A stretch of DNA of 32,982 nt from Nitrospirota bacterium (GTDB lineage Bacteria > NPL-UPA2 > JAADIA01), in contig JAADIA010000014.1 of assembly GCA_013151555.1 (NCBI GenBank), forward strand, positions 1 to 32,982, written 5' to 3'. Both the position numbers and the translations under genes were made by a program. This document shows, piece after piece, positions 7,081 to 13,487 of this stretch (position 1 is the first letter of the stretch; each line of letters opens with the position of its first letter). Below the pieces are notes generated by a model. The model had not been told where the DNA came from and searched no databases. It saw nothing but the letters and a program-made list of their open reading frames with translations.

Positions 7081-8511
7081 TCAGTATCTTTTTCTCATGG
7101 TTGAGGGAAGTATTTTGAGGGATTCCCGGTATTTGGCTATGGTACGGCGGGCAATATTGATACCCTGATTAAGAAGAATTTTAGCTATCTTAATATCGCT
7201 TAGAGGATGTTGTTTATCTTCAGCCTCGATCAGTTCTCTAATTTTAGCCCTGATGCTCCTTGAAGAAAGAGAGCCGTTATCTTTGGTGATAATCTCGCCG
7301 GTGAAGAAGAATTTTAGCTCAAAAGTGCCTTGAGGAGTATCGATATACTTATTAGTTGTTACTCGGCTGACCGTAGATTCGTGCATCCCAATCTCCTTAG
7401 CGATCTCGCTCAGGGTGCAGGGTTTAAGATATTCTATTCCTTTGTCTAAGAACTCCCGTTGTTTTTTGACGATACATTCGGTTACCCGGCGGATGGTTTT
7501 TCTCCGCTGCTCGATACTTTTAATTACCCACATCGCCGATTTGAATTTTTCCACGAGGTACCTTCGAGCTTCCAATTCGGAATTTTCCTTTTTCATCAAT
7601 TTCCGGTAAAGAGGACTAACTCGCAATCGGGGGAGGTCTCCGTCATTAGTAATTATGTAATATTCTCCATCTATTTTTTTCAGGATGAGTTCGGGGATAA
7701 TGGGATGATTTTTTTCAGGGAAGAAATTTCTTCCCGGTTTAGGCTCGAGGCGAGATATGACTTTGGCGGCTTTCGTTACTTTATCCAGGGAGACTCCGAG
7801 TCGTTTGGTTATCCGAGTATATCTTCTCTTCTCCAGATCCTTTAAATGCTCTGCTATTATCTTTGCCTCTAAAGTATCTTCTTTCCCCTGGTTCTTTAAC
7901 TGGATGAGCAAGCATTCTTTCAGATTTTTCGCTCCTACTCCGGAAGGATCAAAAGATTGAATTAAGGAAAGGACTTTTTCTACTTCCTGATTGGTGGCGG
8001 CTATGTTTTTAGCCAAATCTTCCCTGGAAGCCCGTAGATAACCGTTCCCGTCAATATTCCCGATAATTGTTTCTCCTATCTCTTCTTCCCGGGGGGAGAG
8101 AGAAGACAAGCGAAGTTGGCGGAGGAGATGTTCCTGGAGGGAAGGTTGCTGGGTAAGGGAATTCTCAAAAAAACGGCGTTTTCCTTCATCTTCCGGCTCG
8201 ACTCTCTTCAAGGAACCGACACCTTTGAGGTATCCTTGCCATTCTCCGTTGAATCTGGATAACCGCTCCATCTCTTCTTTGATATCCGGTTCATAATCAT
8301 TGTCTTTTAACTCTATAGGAGGCTTTTCTTCTGAGAGAGAGGATTCCACGTTTTCTATCTCTTCCAGGACGGGATTTTGGACTAGTTGTTGCTGGAGAAA
8401 CTGTCTCAGTTCGAGCATAGGGACTTGAAGGAGGTAAATAGCCTGCTGCATTTGAGGAGAGAGAACTAATGTCTGGATATGTTTTTGTTCTAAAGATAGT
8501 TTAAATGTCAT
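7081..8511 (-). CDS. rpoN: RNA polymerase sigma-54 factor
   Basis: This 476-residue protein has all sigma-54 regions: an N-terminal Gln/Leu-rich activator-interacting region (LVLSPQMQQAIYLLQ and LRQFLQQQLVQNPVLEE), an acidic linker, the core-binding domain, a helix-turn-helix (SEIAKEIGMHESTVSRVT) followed by the usual NKYIDTPQGTFELKFFF, and the C-terminal RpoN box ARRTIAKYRE with the basic tail LPSTMRKRY. It directs polymerase to -24/-12 promoters and needs AAA+ activators. I start at the ATG at 8511, which has AGGTGA seven bases upstream; an in-frame ATG at 8538 lies upstream of that site and of the expected transcript start. A sigma-70 promoter overlaps the gap with the Memo gene. No activator is encoded here. 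Confidence 0.97.
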   Translation of the reverse strand: MTFKLSLEQKHIQTLVLSPQMQQAIYLLQVPMLELRQFLQQQLVQNPVLEEIENVESSLSEEKPPIELKDNDYEPDIKEEMERLSRFNGEWQGYLKGVGSLKRVEPEDEGKRRFFENSLTQQPSLQEHLLRQLRLSSLSPREEEIGETIIGNIDGNGYLRASREDLAKNIAATNQEVEKVLSLIQSFDPSGVGAKNLKECLLIQLKNQGKEDTLEAKIIAEHLKDLEKRRYTRITKRLGVSLDKVTKAAKVISRLEPKPGRNFFPEKNHPIIPELILKKIDGEYYIITNDGDLPRLRVSPLYRKLMKKENSELEARRYLVEKFKSAMWVIKSIEQRRKTIRRVTECIVKKQREFLDKGIEYLKPCTLSEIAKEIGMHESTVSRVTTNKYIDTPQGTFELKFFFTGEIITKDNGSLSSRSIRAKIRELIEAEDKQHPLSDIKIAKILLNQGINIARRTIAKYRESLKILPSTMRKRY

Positions 8512-8528
8512 TCTTATCACCTCTGTTA

Positions 8529-8557
8529 AATATATCACTATTTTGCAATCTTGTCAA
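8529..8557 (-). promoter_or_regulatory. Sigma-70 promoter of rpoN
   Basis: On the minus strand TTGACA (8557-8552), 17 bases, TATATT (8534-8529). The expected start near 8522 leaves a leader of only about ten bases before the rpoN ATG at 8511, just enough for its AGGTGA site. Confidence 0.8.
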
Positions 8558-8558
8558 C

Positions 8559-8587
8559 TTGAAAAAGAGAACCGGATGAGATATAAT
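8559..8587 (+). promoter_or_regulatory. Sigma-70 promoter of the Memo gene
   Basis: TTGAAA (8559-8564), 17 bases, TATAAT (8582-8587). Its -35 box begins one base away from the -35 box of the rpoN promoter on the other strand, so two polymerases could hardly bind at once. The leader to 8711 is about 115 bases and carries an AT-rich stretch (about 8600-8640) of the 'tata-gtct' word type. Confidence 0.75.
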
Positions 8588-8710
8588 AAATACCAAGGTT
8601 ACAAATTATAGATTATAGCATATAGTCTGTAAGATTTGGCTTCTATCTACAATCTCTGACAATTCGCTAAATCCGTGGTTTAACCTGAACAGGATGAGAG
8701 GAAAATAGAA

Positions 8711-9514
8711 ATGGATAGAGAAGCAGTAGTGGCGGGGCAGTTTTATCCTGATTCTGAGGAAGCTTTGAAGAAGCAAATCAAAAGTTTTATAGATAGAAGA
8801 GCGAAGAGCGAAGAGACGGTGGGAGTAGTTTCTCCTCACGCCGGCTATATTTATTCGGGAAAAGTGGCTGGAGCTGTCTATTCCCGGATAATTCCGACGG
8901 AGACGTTTATTCTCCTTGGTCCTAATCATACTGGTCGGGGAGTCCCTTTCTCTATCATGACCGGGGGTAGATGGAAAACTCCTCTGGGTTCGGTAGAGAT
9001 AGATTCTAAGATGGCAAAGGAGATTCTCTCAGAGAGCCGGAATCTGAGGGATGACGAGAAAGCTCATTGCTATGAACACTCTCTTGAGGTACAGCTTCCT
9101 TTCCTTCAATGCTTGAGGCAAGATTTCCGTTTTGTTCCTATTATTCTTTCTCCTGCGGATCTGAGCATCTATCGGGAGATAGGAGAAGCCATATCCCGGG
9201 TGATTAAATCCAGGAAAACAAAAGCTGTTATCGTTGCCAGTTCCGATATGACTCATTATGAGTCTCAGAAAAGTGCTGAGAATAAAGATGGGGAGGCTAT
9301 TAAAGCTATTCTGGAGTTAAACGAGAAAAAATTATTGGAGAAAGTGCATGACCTGGATATTTCTATGTGTGGTTATGCTCCCGTGGCTACGAATCTGGTT
9401 GTCTGTAAGGAACTGGGAGCTAAGAAGGCGGAATTAGTTCAATATATGACTTCAGGAGATACCAGTGGCGATTACGACAGCGTTGTTGGCTATGCGGGAA
9501 TTGTAATCAGATGA
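8711..9514 (+). CDS. Memo-family protein (AmmeMemoRadiSam system protein B type)
   Basis: This 267-residue full-length Memo homologue is related by fold to extradiol dioxygenases. Conserved features: VAGQFYP near the N-terminus, SPHAGYIYSG (His43), LGPNHTG (His73), CYEHSLEVQLPFLQ (Glu122, His123), SSDMTHYE (Asp179, His182) and SMCGYAPV (Cys220). His43, His73 and Cys220 correspond by motif to the metal-binding His49, His81 and Cys244 described for human MEMO1. In many bacteria and archaea it is found with AMMECR1 and a radical SAM protein; neither is in this window, so the biochemical role is not determined. The ATG at 8711 is preceded by GATGAGAGGAAA (GAGG, about ten bases upstream). Confidence 0.92.
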   Translation: MDREAVVAGQFYPDSEEALKKQIKSFIDRRAKSEETVGVVSPHAGYIYSGKVAGAVYSRIIPTETFILLGPNHTGRGVPFSIMTGGRWKTPLGSVEIDSKMAKEILSESRNLRDDEKAHCYEHSLEVQLPFLQCLRQDFRFVPIILSPADLSIYREIGEAISRVIKSRKTKAVIVASSDMTHYESQKSAENKDGEAIKAILELNEKKLLEKVHDLDISMCGYAPVATNLVVCKELGAKKAELVQYMTSGDTSGDYDSVVGYAGIVIR

Positions 9515-9521
9515 TAAAAGA

Positions 9522-9572
9522 TAGAAGACAGAGAACAGAAGACAGAAGACAGAAGACAGAAAACAGAGAACA
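9522..9572. repeat. Purine-rich heptamer tandem array
   Basis: About seven degenerate copies of AGAAGAC/AGAGAAC fill the gap between the Memo and DUF1844 genes. A complementary TGTCTTCTGCT follows at 9589-9599, so the transcript could fold back. It is not a CRISPR: there are no spacers. Confidence 0.75.
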
Positions 9573-9617
9573 GAAAAAATCTGATAGCTGTCTTCTGCTA
9601 TAGGGAGGGAGAAAGCA

Positions 9618-10001
9618 GTGGAAACCAAGAAGAAGGTGGATGAAGCCTGGAAAGCAAGAGTGAAGAAAGAAAAGCAAGAGGAAGAGATGGTTGGAGACTC
9701 TAAGGAAGCGAAGGAAACTTCGACAGGGAAAGAGTCGGAGAGCAAAGGATCTCTTCCCGAGCCTGATTTCGCCACCTTTGTCTCCGGGTTGGGAATGCAG
9801 GCTTTACTGTTCATGGGAGAACTTTCTGATCCTCAGGGGGAGGATAAGGTTAAGCCTGATTATCAGCAGGCGAGATATATCATTGACCTTATAGATATGC
9901 TTAGAAAGAAAACAGAAGGGAATCTGAATAAAGAGGAAGCTAACCTTGTGGAGAATCTTCTCTATGACCTGCGAATGAGATACCTTAAGCATGCCGGTTA
10001 A
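9618..10001 (+). CDS. DUF1844-domain protein
   Basis: This small 127-residue protein has a highly charged Lys/Glu-rich N-terminal half (about 1-50) followed by the DUF1844 domain: DFATFVSGLGMQALLFMGEL, then the acidic 'DPQGEDKVKPDYQQARYIIDLIDML' type region and the C-terminal ENLLYDLRMRYL. The family is widespread in delta-like and candidate-phylum bacteria and has no established function. I use a GTG start at 9618, because GGGAGGGA at 9603-9610 sits seven bases upstream and no ATG fits. It is separated from the Memo gene by the heptamer array and is convergent with the envelope operon. Confidence 0.85.
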   Translation: METKKKVDEAWKARVKKEKQEEEMVGDSKEAKETSTGKESESKGSLPEPDFATFVSGLGMQALLFMGELSDPQGEDKVKPDYQQARYIIDLIDMLRKKTEGNLNKEEANLVENLLYDLRMRYLKHAG

Positions 10002-10099
10002 TTAACCCTCGGGGCAGGCCGGTATTACTCAAAGTAGCAGCTATTTTATCTCTTGAGAGAAGATTTAAGATTCGTTACCATGTGATTTCGTTTACAAAA

Positions 10100-10603
10100 T
10101 CAGTAATCGGACCAGAGCTGTTTATCTACGTACTGGGCAAGAATTTCCTGCATCTTAGCCGGGGGGGGAGTGCCGAAATAAGAACTTATCACTGCATGAG
10201 CCATCTCATGAGCCAGAACGCCGTCGTTGGCATTGTCTACGACAATATAAATAGCGTTCTTCTTGTAAGAGTAGAAAGCCACCTTATTTATTTTTTTATA
10301 CATGTTAGAGAGAAATATATCAATATGCATGTCCTCCGGATGCATATCCAATATTGTCTGCACTCTTTCCATAATCCGATCTATTCTATATTTTGCCAGG
10401 GTTGTATCGCTCTCCAGATTGAGCCTTTTTCCTCCTATCCTCCAGATAAATTTGTCTATATCTTTATCATTGGAATAATGGATAGTAGTATATTTTGTCT
10501 CAAAGGTTTTGTAATCCTCCGCCGAAATAGCAGGTGAAAGATAGGTGGAAAGAAAAAGGAGAAGAAGAAGATGCTGAAAGAATCGGGGAGGTAGAGACAT
10601 CAT
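10100..10603 (-). CDS. Secreted HExxH metallopeptidase-like protein
   Basis: This 167-residue exported protein has a signal peptide (about 1-28, ending 'LSPAISA'), a domain reading TIHYSNDKDIDKF and, near the C-terminus, LAHEMAHAVISSYFG with the zinc-binding HExxH, followed by the downstream acidic candidate in MQEILAQYVDKQL. This pattern matches short gluzincin 'peptidase MA-like' proteins. It is last in the six-gene minus operon; its start overlaps the HAMP gene's stop by four bases (or one base, if the second of two adjacent ATGs is used), with GAAAGG just upstream. The substrate is unknown; within this operon a processing role at the envelope is reasonable but inferred. Confidence 0.75.
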   Translation of the reverse strand: MMSLPPRFFQHLLLLLFLSTYLSPAISAEDYKTFETKYTTIHYSNDKDIDKFIWRIGGKRLNLESDTTLAKYRIDRIMERVQTILDMHPEDMHIDIFLSNMYKKINKVAFYSYKKNAIYIVVDNANDGVLAHEMAHAVISSYFGTPPPAKMQEILAQYVDKQLWSDY

Positions 10604-11187
10604 CCTTTCTCTATACTTGAGGTTTTAAACGATTCCATCCCTTCTTTAAGTTTATTCAGTCTTTCTTCAAGGTATTTAAGGGATTGGGGGTCTTCTTTTT
10701 TTGAAAATAGCCGTAAGGATTCACTAACATCTACTTTCATAGCAATTATCTGCCTCTCCATGTTTTCCGTAAATTTATTCAGGGATTCCTGCAGGTCCGT
10801 GAGTTGGTCGGCAGATCTCAACTTTATTCTATAGGTAAGGTCCCCTCTGCTTATATTTTCCAAGCTTCTCTCAAACCGATAGAGGGGCCCGGCCAGCCGG
10901 TGAGAAAGAAGCATGAAGGTGAGCATCCCTGCCAGGGCTACAATTACTCCTACGATGAGGGCGATAATGAGAAAGGTGGAGGAGAAGAATTCGGACGTTC
11001 TTTCGATCGTCAACTGGGAACCTGAGTAACCTGTTGTCAGGGTGCCACTGGATAAATACATAAATAGTCCGGCTATGAGAAAGGATTCCAGAATTAGCAG
11101 AATAGCAAATCTAATAAAAAAGTTAGTCTGAAAGCGCTTCTTAATAAAATATTTTCTTCTTTTTTTAAGCCTTGCCTTAGCTGGCAT
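10600..11187 (-). CDS. HAMP-domain inner-membrane protein without output domain
   Basis: This 195-residue protein has a very basic N-terminus (KARLKKRRKYFIKKR), a first membrane helix (about 23-45), a short periplasmic loop of some 25 residues, a second helix (about 71-95) and a HAMP domain starting at SHRLAGPLYRFERSLENIS and running into ISRGDLTYRIKLR. The remainder is coiled coil to the end; no kinase, cyclase or methyl-accepting signalling domain follows. Such proteins resemble truncated chemoreceptors and could link a periplasmic state to a cytoplasmic partner. The start (ATG 11187, GGGAGA upstream) overlaps the preceding gene by 11 bases, so the two are translationally linked. Confidence 0.8.
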   Translation of the reverse strand: MPAKARLKKRRKYFIKKRFQTNFFIRFAILLILESFLIAGLFMYLSSGTLTTGYSGSQLTIERTSEFFSSTFLIIALIVGVIVALAGMLTFMLLSHRLAGPLYRFERSLENISRGDLTYRIKLRSADQLTDLQESLNKFTENMERQIIAMKVDVSESLRLFSKKEDPQSLKYLEERLNKLKEGMESFKTSSIEKG

Positions 11188-11983
11188 TGTTTTCTCCCGG
11201 AAGTATTTTCCTGTTTATTTTGATCTTTGCTTTACTCCTCATTTCTCCCAGCCATTCCTCGAAAGCCCGCCTCTGCTTTTCTTCTCTTATTCGCTCTTTT
11301 ATCCGGGGGTAAAGTTTGCTGAGGGGAGGTATGGCAAGAGATTCTTTTGCCGTCATGGAGACTAAATAGTATGAATTCTTATCCGGGAATATCTTTATTT
11401 CTCCTTGTTTCATAGAAAAAGCCTTGAGAAGGACTTTAGAGTTTATATCCTCATAGGTTACGGGACCAATCGTTTTTTCCCATTTTATGGACTCTTTCTT
11501 GTTAAGGAGATCTTCCAGGAACTTTTTGTCCTTACTTCTCAAAATTTTAAAGGTGACCCGGGAAGAAAGCTTCTGATAATAGTCTTTCACTTCTTCTTCG
11601 GTAACAAATATAAAGTTTTTCTCCTCCTCCTTTTTATAATCCATGAGGTCTCTGATGAGAGTCTGTTCCCAGAATGACCTTATGGTATTCACAAACCTTT
11701 TCTTTCCCGCCAATTTTTTCTTCATGGCTTCCTGGATAAGGAGACGTCTGTTTATCATAATATTGAGCTGTTCTTCAAATGACCGGGGAGTTAACTTATA
11801 GGAGGGGTCCTGTTGAGCCTTCCGGGCTATCTCTCTTTTCAAATCTTTTACATATATGGGCTCGCCATTGACGGTAGCTGCAATATTCTGGGGCGGCTTA
11901 TTCCGGGCACATCCGACAAGGATAAAGAAAAAAAGGGGAAGGATTAAGAAAGTTCTCTTCCCCATTATTTTTCTATTGGACAT
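11177..11983 (-). CDS. SurA/PrsA-like periplasmic chaperone lipoprotein
   Basis: This 268-residue lipoprotein has a signal sequence with lipobox FILVGC. The mature part begins with the SurA/PrsA N-terminal pattern 'ATVNGEPIYVKDLKREI' and a helical domain (FEEQLNIMINRRLLIQEAMKK), with a central region of parvulin size and a C-terminal helix rich in Lys/Arg. A clear parvulin active site is not obvious, so it may act as a chaperone rather than a prolyl isomerase. The ATG at 11983 overlaps the upstream stop by one base (TAATG) and has a GAGAAG site; an internal Met seven codons in is an alternative. In this operon it is well placed to escort the exported FecR-repeat protein or the barrel protein, which is inference. 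Confidence 0.8.
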   Translation of the reverse strand: MSNRKIMGKRTFLILPLFFFILVGCARNKPPQNIAATVNGEPIYVKDLKREIARKAQQDPSYKLTPRSFEEQLNIMINRRLLIQEAMKKKLAGKKRFVNTIRSFWEQTLIRDLMDYKKEEEKNFIFVTEEEVKDYYQKLSSRVTFKILRSKDKKFLEDLLNKKESIKWEKTIGPVTYEDINSKVLLKAFSMKQGEIKIFPDKNSYYLVSMTAKESLAIPPLSKLYPRIKERIREEKQRRAFEEWLGEMRSKAKIKINRKILPGENNAS

Positions 11984-13458
11984 TATATCTTCTCGTTTTT
12001 AAGCAAATAGCTTTCTTTCCGGGCCAGGAGGGCTAGCCCTATCAGTCCGAAACCAAGAAGAATTATAGTTGAAGGTTCAGGAATAACTGTCCAGGAGAGA
12101 CCGTAATTTTCTGTCCCTTCGTATGGTGTTGGCATAGATTCAACCTCCAGGACATATCTACCCGAACTCAGGTTGTTGAGATAAATATATTCCACATTAT
12201 CGATGTTGCTGCGGCTTTCCTGAATAATATCGTCCGGATAATAGAAGCTGTCAAAGCTTGCCAGAGAAATATCTTCCAGCCCGTCTTCTGGGGCTTTCCG
12301 AAGGACAAGGTCAAGATTCCAGAGCCGGGTTCCGTCCAAATTAGTTCCGTCCCCGTATGAGGTTATTTCTCGATTCCAGGTGAGGGCGGCCTGGAACGCT
12401 TGGTTTGTTCCGGTGACATTGAAGAAGTATTGGTTGATGTCATTGCCGCTTATAGAGCCAAAGTCCCAGCCTCTCGGGGTTACATCTTCGGTATCGCTTG
12501 CTTTCTGCTCTCCGGCGTTAAGGATATCGTAGGAGCGGTCTATACGCAGCGAGCCGGCTCCCTGTTTCCAATCCAGAGGAACACTGATATCATCGCTTGA
12601 GCCGGCATTTCCTTTGTGCCATCCGGGTAGTTTCTCCGCGCCGGCCATCAGAAGACTCTTTATTACCACGGGTGCTTGAGCATCAGATTCCTGACCCTTT
12701 TCCAGTAAGAGAGCTGCCGCTGCTCCCACCACCGGCGTAGCTCCACTGGTACTTCCGAGGGGAGCAACAATATCCGGCTTGGCGCGGGGGCCCTCAATAC
12801 TAGTAGGACCATAACTGCTGATTCCATCGCTACGCCCCACGGCAATTACGTTGTAAGCGCTAAAGGGTATTTTATTAGGTGTGCCGGACATAGAATCGGC
12901 TCCATTGCCTACCCCGGCTACCACTACTATATTTTGTTTCTCAACTACATCGTCAATCCTGCTCAGGCTTTTCAGGTTCCGGTAGGGCAGGGAAGAATAA
13001 CCTATCCAGCTATTATTTATTATCTTCCGGTCTCCGAAACTTACTGGTCCCAATCCCGAATCGACCCTTAAATTATTAAAGAGAAAATCACCGGCTTCAT
13101 AGTTCCAGATATCGGTAATTCCCGGAGCTATACTGGTCAGTCTTCCAAAGAAATTTTTTCCCACGCTTGTGGCATGGCTGCTATCGGTGCTTAAACCGGT
13201 CTTATCGGTGAATGTTTTGCCGGAAAAATCGGGGATGAGATTCACGTCCGACATATATTGCCCGTAAATATCCAGGGCTTCTACCTGCATCACCGGAACT
13301 CCGGTTCCGTCGGGGGTATTGCTTCCCAGGCGGTCTTTAAGGGCCGTGTAGCCGATGTCGTCCTCATAGCTATAAACATTAGCGGCAGAAAATAAAAGAA
13401 ACAGCAATAATAAGGGAAGGAAAAGTGATTTCTTAGGGAAAAGTGATTTCTTAGTCAT
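11983..13458 (-). CDS. Subtilase-like (S8) protein with PEP-CTERM sorting signal
   Basis: This protein of about 491 residues has a signal peptide whose basic n-region contains a duplicated KKSLFP unit. The S8 fold is indicated by GTGVPVMQVEALD (usual Asp position), SSHATSVG (His), VVVAGVGNGADS (oxyanion Asn) and GSTSGATPVVGAAAALLLE (Ser). The catalytic Asp position holds Glu. The C-terminus is a PEP-CTERM tripartite signal: VIPEPST, a hydrophobic helix (IILLGFGLIGLALLA) and a basic cluster, with an extra 11-residue tail. PEP-CTERM proteins are processed by exosortase, which is not encoded here. The ATG at 13458 is chosen because AAGGAG lies eight bases upstream; a GTG nine bases earlier would abut that site. 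It lies 29 bases after the FecR gene. Confidence 0.85.
   Translation of the reverse strand: MTKKSLFPKKSLFLPLLLLFLLFSAANVYSYEDDIGYTALKDRLGSNTPDGTGVPVMQVEALDIYGQYMSDVNLIPDFSGKTFTDKTGLSTDSSHATSVGKNFFGRLTSIAPGITDIWNYEAGDFLFNNLRVDSGLGPVSFGDRKIINNSWIGYSSLPYRNLKSLSRIDDVVEKQNIVVVAGVGNGADSMSGTPNKIPFSAYNVIAVGRSDGISSYGPTSIEGPRAKPDIVAPLGSTSGATPVVGAAAALLLEKGQESDAQAPVVIKSLLMAGAEKLPGWHKGNAGSSDDISVPLDWKQGAGSLRIDRSYDILNAGEQKASDTEDVTPRGWDFGSISGNDINQYFFNVTGTNQAFQAALTWNREITSYGDGTNLDGTRLWNLDLVLRKAPEDGLEDISLASFDSFYYPDDIIQESRSNIDNVEYIYLNNLSSGRYVLEVESMPTPYEGTENYGLSWTVIPEPSTIILLGFGLIGLALLARKESYLLKNEKI
13419..13454. repeat. Perfect 18-bp tandem duplication in a signal peptide
   Basis: Copies at 13419-13436 and 13437-13454 are identical (read GGAAAAGTGATTTCTTAG on the plus strand). 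They encode two KKSLFP units in the basic n-region of the S8/PEP-CTERM protein. The exact identity suggests a recent slippage event. Confidence 0.9.
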
Positions 13459-13487
13459 TTTATTCACTCCTTTCTTGATGATCTTAG

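Noticed and set aside
9522-9572. CRISPR-like array
   Set aside because: The heptamers are contiguous and purine-rich, with no unique spacers and no cas genes.
10082-10537. Plus-strand frame of 151 codons opposite the HExxH protein
   Set aside because: The minus-strand frame has a signal peptide, an HExxH motif and operon overlaps; the plus frame has no ribosome site or recognisable motif.
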